A DNA stretch of 64,000 nucleotides from Alicyclobacillaceae bacterium I2511. GTDB lineage: Bacteria > Bacillota > Bacilli > Alicyclobacillales > Alicyclobacillaceae. Below are positions 8,568 to 16,468 of the stretch, in pieces. The stretch spans positions 27,285 to 91,284 of the forward strand of contig QXHL01000008.1 in the NCBI GenBank assembly GCA_003584005.1, read 5' to 3'. The position numbers and the translations under genes were made by a program. The notes below the pieces were generated by a model that saw nothing but the letters and a program-made list of their open reading frames with translations, made no database searches and was not told where the DNA came from. The first letter of the stretch is position 1; each line of letters begins with the position of its first letter.

Positions 8568-9392
8568 TTGAAACTCAGTGTAAAGTTATATCAGATTATC
8601 AGCATTGTTTTCTTTCTGTGCATAGCTACGGTTTCAGATGCACTGATTGTCCATTCAGCGATTGAGTTTAATATGAAAGTGCACGAACCACAAAATGTAT
8701 TTTATTGGTTGAATCCCGTATTAGCCCCCATTCAAGCTGGGAATACGGTTCTATTGCTTGGTGGTATTGGGAGTGGTTTAGTTGGAGCGCTTATTCCCAG
8801 TGTGACTGATAAACCATTCAAAAACGTCTTACGGATATTACTCCCGGTAATACTCTCCATCGAGTTAGTTGCAGTTTCAATCTTATCCAATATGATTTAC
8901 CAGTGGGCTATTATTGGGTATCATCCCGTTAATATTCCTAACTTACCAATACACGAATTCAAAATGTTCTTAGGCATGATGTTGTACTTCTTATTCTGGA
9001 TTTATGTTGGGCAGGGAATTAGATTAACGACTTCACCCCTATTTAGTAGTCTGGTCGTTGCTGGAATTCAGGTGGCCGAGCTTTTTGTGATTTACCCCCA
9101 TAATCAAGTCATAGCTCAGTATCTCCCCACGGGGTTAAGCCGGGAACTTGTAGTATCGCATTTTCAATATTGGCAACCCGGATCTTGGTCCTTCAATCCA
9201 AATGTAGTCCATTTCGCTAGTACCTCTGTATTGATTAATTCAAACCACGAATTTCTTAATCCATCGTTTTCTCGATTGTATGGATCGTTACTTATGTATA
9301 TTTTGATTTGCTATATGTATCCAATTGCACGTAATATCTTGCATAACAAAGTGGTACAGCCGGAGGTGCCTTCAAATGCTCAAAGAGATTGA
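8568..9392 (+). CDS. Tn3 cargo: polytopic membrane protein
   Basis: A 274-residue protein starting with TTG after GAGGGG. About six membrane spans are visible (around residues 10-28, 58-82, 92-115, 136-152, 160-178 and 242-260), the layout of ABC-2 type permease subunits or of immunity-type membrane proteins. No ATPase gene accompanies it. Its end overlaps the start of the third cargo gene by 17 bp, so they are co-translated. Function unknown. Confidence 0.6.
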   Translation: MKLSVKLYQIISIVFFLCIATVSDALIVHSAIEFNMKVHEPQNVFYWLNPVLAPIQAGNTVLLLGGIGSGLVGALIPSVTDKPFKNVLRILLPVILSIELVAVSILSNMIYQWAIIGYHPVNIPNLPIHEFKMFLGMMLYFLFWIYVGQGIRLTTSPLFSSLVVAGIQVAELFVIYPHNQVIAQYLPTGLSRELVVSHFQYWQPGSWSFNPNVVHFASTSVLINSNHEFLNPSFSRLYGSLLMYILICYMYPIARNILHNKVVQPEVPSNAQRD

Positions 9393-10062
9393 TCCACGCA
9401 CACTGTCACGTCCAACACAACAACTAGATATTAAACTCATCCGTCTTAATACTAATACCGATTTTGATTCCAACGCTCGCGCATCGTTGGAATCTAATAC
9501 TGCATCAAACGTCTTAGTATGTATGTTACTTAATAACCCAGTCGGTCCCGTCCGTTTTTTATTTGAGCAACCTATGGCCGATCTTACCTCCATTTATAAG
9601 GATGTACGATGTTCGGTTTTGTGTACGTTATGCTTAGAAGTGTTTGCGATACAGAGCAATAACTCTTTCATAGGAATGCAGATGCAGAATATTCAAGCTG
9701 ATCGTATTGATAACGCAGTAAAAGACTCTCTCAAGCAAGACATTTTATCCCTTTTTTCACCAACCGAAAAAACAGAATTTGTAGCGCCGAAAGCGGGATC
9801 GATTCGTGCATTTTTAGTACAAAAAAATAGTCCATCAGCGTCATCCACATTTTGGTCTGGTGAACAATTTTTAGTAAATCAATGCAAGTTATCTGGTGGG
9901 ATATTGGGGATTCCATTATTAGGGAAGAGTATTAATGAGATAGACTCAAACTCTGCATTGACAGCCTTATCTGAGACGGTTAGCAAGGTCATTATTCTAG
10001 GAGGGAGCACAAACGGAGAGGAATGGCAGTCAACCCATCTAATACTCGAAACGCAACAATAG
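9376..10062 (+). CDS. Tn3 cargo: soluble protein of unknown function
   Basis: A 228-residue cytoplasmic-type protein with no recognised domain. I chose ATG 9376, preceded by GGAGGTG within the end of the membrane protein gene; an upstream ATG in the same frame (9325) has no binding site. Coupling to the membrane protein suggests the two act together, but the reaction is unknown. The gene ends 120 bp before the transposon end. Confidence 0.6.
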   Translation: MLKEIDPRTLSRPTQQLDIKLIRLNTNTDFDSNARASLESNTASNVLVCMLLNNPVGPVRFLFEQPMADLTSIYKDVRCSVLCTLCLEVFAIQSNNSFIGMQMQNIQADRIDNAVKDSLKQDILSLFSPTEKTEFVAPKAGSIRAFLVQKNSPSASSTFWSGEQFLVNQCKLSGGILGIPLLGKSINEIDSNSALTALSETVSKVIILGGSTNGEEWQSTHLILETQQ

Positions 10063-10181
10063 AGCTTTACGAAGATGAGAATAACACAACACAGATGATT
10101 AGAATCACTGCCTTATAAAGGAACACTCACAATTGGGAACGTATGCCTCAATCGTGTTTGTTATACCCTTTTACTTCCAAT

Positions 10182-10219
10182 TTTAGCGTTGTAAATCCGC
10201 GTTTTGTTGGCGGCACCCC
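10182..10219. repeat. Tn3-family terminal inverted repeat, cargo end
   Basis: Reverse complement begins GGGGTGCCGCCAACAAAACG and matches the end at 4046 with about four differences over 38 bp. Confidence 0.85.
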
Positions 10220-11256
10220 CATTAGAACAGGCGAAAACCATCGTTATGGTCGGTCGCGCCACGGGATGGGCCAGCTCACCGAATCAAATTTTTCGGACCA
10301 CGACATCTGGCGAAAAATGGGTAAGCGTTTTGAAATCTTCAGCCATCCTGACAATGGATGCCGTCACTTCGAAAACCGCTTGGGTGGTCACCCAAGACGG
10401 TGCTCATGATGTCATCCTAAGCTATACGCACGACGGAGGCGTACACTGGGCAACACATACACTCCATGCGTCATGGCCTGTAGCTCAAGCTCAGGTGAAT
10501 GTCGCCACTCACTCGGCGGATGGCTCGTTTGGATCGGTGCTGTTATCGGGTCCAGTGGGTATGCAAACAGGCCCGCAAGCCCTGTGGACCATTTCTCAGG
10601 GTCATGTGTCATCCGCCCCTGTCTACACCACCGCCCACGGGGCATTCGCGGCCGTTGCGTGGATATCCTCTACTCGCGCATGGGCAATCTCTGACGGCGC
10701 TAGCTCCCCTGCCCTGATGGACTCGATGAACGGCGGCGCGTCGTGGAGTCCGGTGGCACTACCCCTCCCGAGCTGGGTGTCTCCCAAAGCTATGAACAAT
10801 CCCCGACCACAACTTCAGGCCTCCTTGGAGGCCTTTCAACCACCTACCTTTGTCGATGGCGTGGGCTACCTGTCTACCACCCTAAATGTGCCGTATATCG
10901 GCTCTCAGAACATTGTGAAATACCATCACTATGCTGTGCTTTACAAGACGACTCGCGGAACCATATGGAAACCTATTTGGACCCGTGCTAATGCATCTGT
11001 GGTCTCTCTGGACTGGATCACATCGCAAGATGGGTGGGATATTGTCGCGAAAGGGCATCAGGTGCAATTGGACCACACCGCGACGAGCGGTCACACATGG
11101 CAAGACGTTTTCACCGTTCCCTCGACCATTCATCCCCTTAGCGTAAAGTTCTTTAGTCAAACGGGATGGATCGTCTCGCAAAGCACTCAGGCGAATACGT
11201 TGTCGTTATGGCAATCTCACAACAACGGAAAACAATGGCAGGTCGTGCACGAGTAG
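10220..11256 (+). pseudogene. YCF48/BNR-type beta-propeller protein, 5' end removed at the Tn3 insertion
   Basis: About 345 residues with several 'DGG..W' BNR-type repeats (HDGGVHWATH, MNGGASWSPV, TTRGTIWKPI, HNNGKQWQVV), the photosystem-II-stability-factor-like fold. Intact relatives in the window (18344-19465 and 38743-40185) begin with a lipoprotein signal; here that part is missing and the frame begins at the transposon border. The codon use is GC-rich compared with the 18-kb relative. Probably silent. Confidence 0.75.
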
Positions 11257-11266
11257 CACGACCTGC
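11238..11266. terminator. Hairpin at the end of the BNR gene
   Basis: An 11-bp perfect stem (GCAGGTCGTGC and its complement) with a 7-base loop spanning the stop codon; followed by only a weak T-poor tail. Confidence 0.5.
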
Positions 11267-11274
11267 ACGACCAT

Positions 11275-11976
11275 TCAACAAATACCCGGGGGTGTGGTGG
11301 GATGCCACGTGTAATTGGAACTGTAATTCACGCCCCCAGCATATGGGGTGACATCGTAATCCGGGTCCTGGTAATACTGCCAGATCATCGGAAAGTATCC
11401 CCCCACCGTGGGCATAGGACAATACAGTCCTTCCACGGTCGTACAATCTTGCGAGGACTGGGTCGCGGCGATCCATACCACAATAGGTTGCGGCGAACTC
11501 TAGTTGCTAGCATCGAGAAGGTTCTGGAATTCCCCGGTTTGACTACCGTAGAGACCGAGCGTTGTTGATGACGAATAAGAATGTGCCGAATTTAGACTGG
11601 CAAGCTTATTCAAAAATCCTTCCACAACAGCTTGATTTTCACTCCAAGCCGTAGAATCATTCGCAGTATTCCAGCCGCCGCTACCAAGCGATACAGAGCC
11701 AAACATTGTACCCCCAGGATATCCGCCGGGATATTGTTGGTTCCAAAATTGGCTCCAGAAAGCCTGAGCCTGTTCTGCTCCCCACTCTTGATACGTCTTT
11801 CCAGAAGGGGTATTTCCTGGGCCTTCAATGTTCCAGTAGGCAAAGGCTGGAATAGAAGTACTCGTGACAGTCCAATAGATGCTCACCGTAGTGCCGTAGC
11901 CCATGCGGCCGAGATAAAAATTCATTCCGCAAGGATTACTGGAAGTCCCTGAGTCCGATCCAAAATACCACGCCAT
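11275..11976 (-). pseudogene. GH25-like lysozyme-fold protein, leaderless, with an in-frame TAG
   Basis: A 233-codon frame interrupted once by TAG at 11500-11502; reading continues in the same frame to the end. It begins MAWYFGSDSGTSS-GMNFYLGRMGYG without a signal peptide, has YWNIEGPG (the position of the catalytic Asp/Glu strand in GH25-type barrels) and ends PMIWQYYQDPDYDV, the usual 'WQY..D.D.' close of such domains. The relative at 19511-20119 shares start and end motifs. AGAGGAGGA precedes the ATG. GH25-like or DUF1906-like are both possible; both act on, or resemble enzymes acting on, peptidoglycan. Confidence 0.6.
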
Positions 11977-12188
11977 TGACTTTTCCTCCTCTTAATATCT
12001 CTAGAGCATCGCCCGAAGGCACTTTGAGCGTAACGCCCGAAACCGACACTTGGCCGACAGTAATCTGGCATGTTTCCGACACTTTTTGAAACCCGAAAGG
12101 CTCGATGGCCCAAGGGATTGCGGGCCAAAGCTCCACAAGATCGCGGCAGAATGCTCACAAGGTGCGCCAAACGTGGAAGACCGGCTAG

Positions 12189-12521
12189 TTACGACACGAA
12201 CGGAGCCTGTGTCGACGGAATGCGCAGACAATAACCGACGGTGCGATAGGTCAGGACCCTTTGGGGATGGTGCGGATGGGGTTCGACAGCCTGACGAATG
12301 CGGTGAATATGCCGCCCCAGGTCATCGGGCACATGGGGTTCCCCCGGCCATCCCACCGCCAATAATTGATCATTGGCGATGACGGTATTGGGATGACGGG
12401 CGAGATAGGCCAAAATGGCCCACGTGCGAGCGGGAAGGGGGATAAAGCGGCGACCGCGCCAGACCCCATCCAGTGCAAAATCGATGCGAATGTGCGCAGA
12501 TAACACCAAAATCTCAGCCAT
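12189..12521 (-). CDS. Stand-alone OmpR/PhoB-type winged-helix protein
   Basis: A 110-residue protein that consists of one transcriptional-regulator C-terminal domain: a beta-hairpin (RGRRFIPLPARTWAILAYLA), a recognition-helix region (DDLGRHIHRIRQAVE) and the wing (VLTYRTVGYCL). There is no receiver or sensor domain. Start at ATG 12521, since GGAGG lies just before it inside a slightly longer frame. GC-rich, unlike most neighbours. It could regulate an adjacent gene; target unknown. Confidence 0.75.
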   Translation of the reverse strand: MAEILVLSAHIRIDFALDGVWRGRRFIPLPARTWAILAYLARHPNTVIANDQLLAVGWPGEPHVPDDLGRHIHRIRQAVEPHPHHPQRVLTYRTVGYCLRIPSTQAPFVS

Positions 12522-12900
12522 CGGCGCCTCCATACAGGGATACTCGCTGGATGGGACAGGCGCGGAAGCCGAGAGAAGAACACGCCGTCTGATTGACGGG
12601 CAGTCAGGCTATCTGGTCCCGACGCGCGTCAGGACGGAAGACCCTATGACTTTGCGACCCCGGCTTCCGCGCGGGTGTGCACATGTTAAATGTTGGTAAT
12701 GATATAACGCTGATAAAGACGGACAAGTTACGGCAGAACGATAAGAGCCTGACCAATACCGAAAAGCATGAAATGCTATCATGAAAGCACAGCCCGTTTG
12801 CAGAGTGATCAACACGGTCGGGTGCTTCAACACACCGTCGACGATATCGCCATTTCAACAGAACATTGATGGATGAACAACCGGCTAAGGAGAGCCTGTT
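12522..12900. other. Spacer without a supported gene
   Basis: Open frames here have no family resemblance. The part next to the IS1380 fragment may be decayed insertion-sequence DNA. Confidence 0.4.
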
Positions 12901-13392
12901 TCAATCACGGAATACGAATACCCGTTTTTTGGTCCCTGAATTGTCAAATGGCGAGACATCAATATCCAGTGGAACGTACAGACGATCCTTATCACGTCCC
13001 AAACGAACAGACGAAACGGTCACGTCGAAATCGTGCAGGAGGTTCGCTGATTCCTCTAGAATGACGGACTCCCAGTCGGATTTTGGGGCAGCCATGTCGA
13101 GGCGTTGACGCAGTGTGGGGCTGGATGGAACGGTGTCAATTTGCAACGCAGCAAAAAAGAACTCATCCTCACGAAACGGCTCAATGTGATCGAAGTCGCT
13201 CTTTCCTTGACAGAGCAAGCCAAGATAAGAGTAGGCGATGTCACGGTTCGATATATCAGGTGCACCTACCCCAGGCACAACGGTTTTGTTCAAACGTGAT
13301 CCGAGATGCGTTTTGTCCAGCAACAATCCGACAAGAGATAAGCCGGAATGCGTTGTGATGGTCTCGTCAGACGGCTCAATGATGAAGCGCAA
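12901..13392 (-). pseudogene. IS1380-family transposase, N-terminal fragment
   Basis: The 163 residues match the start of IS1380-type transposases: FIIEPSDETITTHSGLSLVG, ISNRDIAYSYLGLLCQGKSDFDHIE, VPSSPTLRQRLDMA and the catalytic LDIDVSPFDNSGTKK. Full-length proteins are about 430 residues; here reading fails just after the first catalytic Asp. A ribosome binding site (GAGGTGATC) precedes the start. Confidence 0.8.
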
Positions 13393-13507
13393 GAGATCAC
13401 CTCATAGGTGAGTTTAGAAAAATAAGATTAACTCCGGATCTCTCAATTTTAATCCATCTTTCTACGAATATCTACGTTTTTCAAGAACGCATGTCACGGA
13501 TTCAGGA

Positions 13508-13619
13508 AAGAGTATTTGACCCATTTAATGGTTTCATTTTGTAGTGAGGGGTTTATCATCAACTAATTTGCGGGAGAGCCACTTTGAATCGGTACGGGTG
13601 GCAACTTTCATCGTAATAT
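13508..13619. repeat. IS-end-like repeat, copy A
   Basis: Contains TTTGACC-ATTTAATGG, GTGAGGGGTTTATCATCAAC and TAATTTGCGGGAGAGCC, shared with 28908-28992 (inverted) and, in part, 29219-29245 and 21342-21376. It ends in CAACTTTCATCGTAATATGC, also seen at 21357. Probably one end of an IS21-type element. Confidence 0.6.
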
Positions 13620-13628
13620 GCACATTGT

Positions 13629-13739
13629 CGGAAGCCATATCAAATTGGTTCGGATATGTCCCTTGAAAAACCGAACGGTACAATTGACCTGATAAAGTGT
13701 ACAAATTGAATTGATACGGGAAATCCATTGGGTTCCCGG
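13629..13739 (-). pseudogene. Displaced ~107-bp fragment of the lipoprotein gene at 21.4-22.6 kb
   Basis: The sequence from TCGGAAGCCATATCAAATTG to the GTTGGGTT-equivalent matches 21736-21845 with about one difference, and encodes the same DFPYQFNLYTLSGQLYRSVF stretch. It is spliced between an IS-end repeat and an IS1182-like fragment, giving an artificial fused frame. Confidence 0.8.
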
Positions 13740-13851
13740 CGTAGTTTTTCCACCCCGTCCTATTGAAATACGATGCCTGCCAGTACGGAGTTCCACACCG
13801 CGCGCACCGGGTAGTCATTGCGACCCTTGGCGCGGTGGCGATGGAGGACCT

Positions 13852-13962
13852 CATCAGCTCTTCATCCGGCATAGATTCGAGCACCAGACGCAGGCGCTCC
13901 AAATCTCCAAGCAGTTGCATTTCACGCCAGTCAAACAGTTTGAGCTGTGGTATAATCGCCAT
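13852..13962 (-). pseudogene. IS1182-like transposase, N-terminal fragment
   Basis: Only the first 37 residues are left: AIIPQLKLFDWREMQLLGDL followed by ERLRLVLESMPDEELM, the typical start of IS1182-type transposases, with AAGGTGATC before the ATG. Unrelated sequence follows. Confidence 0.65.
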
Positions 13963-14089
13963 GCAGATCACCTTCCACTTTCGTATCTTGAGATGTATGA
14001 ATGAAAATATAGATTCCTTCATTTGGATTGATGAACACCAAAATCATAGGCTTTTCGGACACGCTCTATTAGTACGAGGAGATGTTATT

Positions 14090-14527
14090 ATGAAAAATCT
14101 ATTTTCATTAAAGCGTTTATTGAAGGTTTTCGCCATAATAATTGTAATATTAGCAATATTGTTTTTCGGAGTGTTTACTCATAAGGCTAATAGTCGGTTT
14201 TTACTGTATCTAAAAGGTACAAATAATACAGTATATATATACAAGAACAATCAATACCGACCCGTGAAGAGTGACAACAACATTTTTTACTTAAATAGTA
14301 AAAATATATATCAACTTGATAGATCGCTATATTTTACAATAACTAATAATTACCGTGGTGAAATTATTATGAAAAGAATTATCTTTCATGGCATGAATGC
14401 TGGAACATTATTTTTAAACAACGTTGAAATGAACGGGTCTCAAATGGTGTTAATAAATAACATTTGGTACGAAATAAGATTATCCGGGGGATCGAGTTAT
14501 TCTGTGAAAATTAAGTCAGAGAAGTAA
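14090..14527 (+). CDS. Small membrane-anchored or secreted protein, unknown
   Basis: A 145-residue, AT-rich, Asn/Ile/Lys-rich protein with one N-terminal hydrophobic segment (VFAIIIVILAILFFGVF, about residues 13-29) and a beta-rich extracellular part. No family recognised. ACGAGGAGAT precedes ATG 14090. It converges on the eqolisin gene with a shared hairpin between them. The base composition is much lower in GC than its neighbours, suggesting separate origin. Confidence 0.55.
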   Translation: MKNLFSLKRLLKVFAIIIVILAILFFGVFTHKANSRFLLYLKGTNNTVYIYKNNQYRPVKSDNNIFYLNSKNIYQLDRSLYFTITNNYRGEIIMKRIIFHGMNAGTLFLNNVEMNGSQMVLINNIWYEIRLSGGSSYSVKIKSEK

Positions 14528-14547
14528 ATTGGACTTCTCTGACTTAA
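14511..14547. terminator. Bidirectional terminator between convergent genes
   Basis: A 15-bp perfect stem (TTAAGTCAGAGAAGT) and 7-base loop between the stop of the small membrane protein gene and the eqolisin gene. Confidence 0.75.
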
Positions 14548-14565
14548 TATGGTCTTAACTTTATT

Positions 14566-15621
14566 TCAGCCTACCGGGTCGATATTCCCATAATTTTTCC
14601 AATAATCGGTAAAAGAATTCACCGTAGTTAAAGGATTATTCGCTGAAGCCATTGTTAATCCATCTTCACTCATAGTAAGTTCATTATTTGGCCAATCTCC
14701 AATGGCGAATGGGCCCGGTTCTGTAACTGAACCCGCAGCCGCACTTGTAAACACTTCGCTACCAAAATCCGTGAGGTGAGGATAACTATTATTTTCTTCT
14801 GTACGTTCAACAATCCATTCAGCCGTACTGCCATTATAGTCACTGGAATCCCCGGAGTCGGAAAAACTTACAGCAACATTTGTTGTTTCATCTACCAAGT
14901 AGAAGTAAGCTGTACTATTCGAATAACTGACGTCCGCATACATTTTATCTCCGGCTGAAATCACCATATTGGTTAAATCTTGTTGGTAAGGATACTTGGG
15001 AAGTATTTCAAACCACGGATAGTAATTAGGAAACATGACATACGTCCTTAGAGTTATTGTCAGATCAGCTTCAGTACCCATTTGGATTAAATCGGGGTTA
15101 CCGTTTCCCCCGATGCCAACCCAAGTGCAAGAATATTGATAATTCGGTCCACCAGGACCACCAGTAGTGGCATTTGGAACAGTCCACGTAGCTCTTACAT
15201 CCGTATATCCATTATAATTATATCCATTATACGCATAATAACCTGACCAATTATGAGATGAGGCTGAACCGCTTGCTGTACTTTGGTTTGTGGTATAGTG
15301 GTGGGTACTGATGACACTCTTAAAGGTAGGAATAATGAAACGTTTGGAATGCTCCATAGCAGTTTTCCAAGCAGATAACAGTGAAGGGTTTGTCGGTTTT
15401 GTAGGAAAACCGTGCGCTTTGAGCTCACCGTTTGTTGCAGTAAGAGGATTAAAACCACTTGATGGAATATGCACGGCTACCCCAAGTTGTTGTGCTGTTT
15501 CTGTCGTAGCAGATGAAGTATTAGCAGACAATGTACTAGCAGACGCCGTGTTACCATATGTTGTCTCACATAATAGCGTGGTCATACCAATCGCAGTCAT
15601 CAATAAAATTTTCTTCATCAT
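14566..15621 (-). CDS. Secreted eqolisin (peptidase family G1, glutamic protease)
   Basis: A 351-residue preproprotein: signal peptide (first ~28 residues, ending near TASA), a propeptide of about 90 residues, then the G1 domain from SSHNWSGYYAYNG. Eqolisin landmarks are present: VRATWTVPN, CTWVGIGGNGNPDLIQMGTEAD (with the catalytic Gln), YPWFEILP, and the catalytic Glu in TAEWIVERTEE, followed by LTDFGSEVFTSA. The family comprises acid endopeptidases, mainly fungal, with bacterial members in acidophiles; secretion fits an acid habitat. The gene has its own ribosome binding site (GAGGAGTGG). A c-di-GMP-I riboswitch lies on the same strand 400 bp upstream, with gene remnants between. Confidence 0.85.
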   Translation of the reverse strand: MMKKILLMTAIGMTTLLCETTYGNTASASTLSANTSSATTETAQQLGVAVHIPSSGFNPLTATNGELKAHGFPTKPTNPSLLSAWKTAMEHSKRFIIPTFKSVISTHHYTTNQSTASGSASSHNWSGYYAYNGYNYNGYTDVRATWTVPNATTGGPGGPNYQYSCTWVGIGGNGNPDLIQMGTEADLTITLRTYVMFPNYYPWFEILPKYPYQQDLTNMVISAGDKMYADVSYSNSTAYFYLVDETTNVAVSFSDSGDSSDYNGSTAEWIVERTEENNSYPHLTDFGSEVFTSAAAGSVTEPGPFAIGDWPNNELTMSEDGLTMASANNPLTTVNSFTDYWKNYGNIDPVG

Positions 15622-15722
15622 TTACCACTCCTCATATAAAAATAACAAACAAGCCCCCGAAGTTTTTTTAGTGAACGGTAAATCACAACCATTAGCAAAT
15701 AACTCGGTCTATCAGTAAACGC

Positions 15723-15900
15723 ACTAACGATTTAACTGCCTTTTGGATAGCTGTCTCTGATCACTAATCATCATCACCAGACCTCTGTGATTGCGAGCAT
15801 TGCCTGTCATAGAACGCATAACGACCTGATTGAACATTTGGCAGATCTCGATGTCCTCGTAATCACTCTTCTCAAAGTAAATGATGTTTGTGCTAACGAC
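15723..15900 (-). pseudogene. C-terminal gene fragment, unknown
   Basis: An open stretch of about 58 codons without a good start, reading STNIIYFEKSDYEDIEIC and ending ISDQRQLSKRQLNR. Codon-like but unassigned; probably the tail of a gene lost by deletion. It sits between the riboswitch and the eqolisin gene. Confidence 0.3.
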
Positions 15901-15914
15901 TCATTGGACTGACG

Positions 15915-15997
15915 TCACCCGGAATTCACAGCAATCAACAGATTTGTTATGAGAATGCAGCCGTTGCTTAAGAATTGAACGACAAATGATCTTCTTA
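15915..15997 (-). pseudogene. Decayed 5' end of a gene directly after the riboswitch
   Basis: GGAGAGGGGTG is followed at normal distance by ATA in place of a start codon, then 26 codons reading RRSFVVQFLSNGCILITNLL, like a signal peptide, to a stop. It looks like the start of the gene once controlled by the riboswitch, now without ATG and body. Confidence 0.35.
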
Positions 15998-16019
15998 TGG
16001 AATTCACCCCTCTCCAAAA

Positions 16020-16051
16020 ATTAAAAATCTGGCCGTATTCCGCCAGACTGT
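16020..16051 (-). terminator. Intrinsic terminator of the riboswitch platform
   Basis: On the minus strand TCTGGC and GCCAGA pair around an 8-base loop and are followed by TTTTTAATTTTT. Immediately downstream of the aptamer, as expected for transcriptional control. Confidence 0.7.
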
Positions 16052-16059
16052 ACAGATAC

Positions 16060-16150
16060 TCTATCTGCAACCTGGCTGGCGTAGTGCCTATCGCACTGTA
16101 GCCCCATGGCTTTGCGTCCCTCAGTTTCCCGAGGTTTGCCCCTTGTCCCC
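16060..16150 (-). ncRNA. c-di-GMP-I riboswitch (GEMM-I)
   Basis: Reading the minus strand: GGGGCAAACC, a GAAA-capped hairpin, GGGACGCAAAGCC, ATGGGGCTA, a second hairpin (AGTGCGATAGGCACT) and GCCAGCCAGGTTGC. These are the conserved GEMM-I elements (GGGCAAACC..GAAA..GACGCAAAGCC..CCAGGTTGCC). GEMM-I RNAs bind cyclic di-GMP. Here the terminator follows directly, then a start-less gene remnant, and the eqolisin gene about 400 bp further on. Assignment is by motif; no covariance search was possible. Confidence 0.85.
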
Positions 16151-16468
16151 GTCTCAACATTCTTTATTTAATGTAACCCTATTCTACCAAATCTCCTCTT
16201 GCAAACACATTCATTCCCTGTGTCGTTACTGAATTTACCGAAACATACTAAAAATCCCGGAGTTGCTCTGTTTTATGGTGTTTTTCTCGAAATCCCTCTT
16301 TTTACTACAATATCTCTTTCCAGACTAGAACAACATGGGTCGACAAGATCATTTTAATCAAATTTCTCGCGTCGGACGCCGGGTCCAAACGCGACATTCT
16401 CCGCTGGGCCAGAGTGTCCTCTGGTGGAATGTCGTAGCTTTCCGGGATACAGAGGAGGCTCAACGTTT

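Larger units (their letters stand above)
4046..10219. mobile_element. Complete Tn3-family (Tn4430-like) transposon with three cargo genes
   Basis: Bounded by 38-bp inverted repeats beginning GGGGTRCCGCCAACAAAAC (4046-4083 and, inverted, 10182-10219) with about four mismatches; Tn4430 ends also begin GGGGTACCGCC. It encodes a 991-aa transposase, a tyrosine recombinase in place of a serine resolvase, and three passenger genes on the opposite strand. The 5 bp outside each end (TGTAA and CATTA) do not match, so no target duplication is left; either a deletion or recombination between copies has changed a flank. On the right it abuts a BNR-type gene lacking its 5' end. Confidence 0.85.

Noticed and set aside
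10143..10409. Frame across the right end of the Tn3 transposon
   Set aside because: It spans the inverted repeat and is a shadow of the BNR gene in another frame.
11922..12231. Several GC-rich frames between the GH25-like gene and the winged-helix gene
   Set aside because: They are stacked in all frames because of high GC, with no binding sites or recognisable motifs.
13534..14022. A 162-codon frame
   Set aside because: It is an artefact of joined fragments (IS end, lipoprotein piece, IS1182-like start), not one gene.
15915..16160. An 81-codon frame overlapping the riboswitch
   Set aside because: Most of it is the conserved RNA aptamer and terminator; only its last codons may be a gene remnant.
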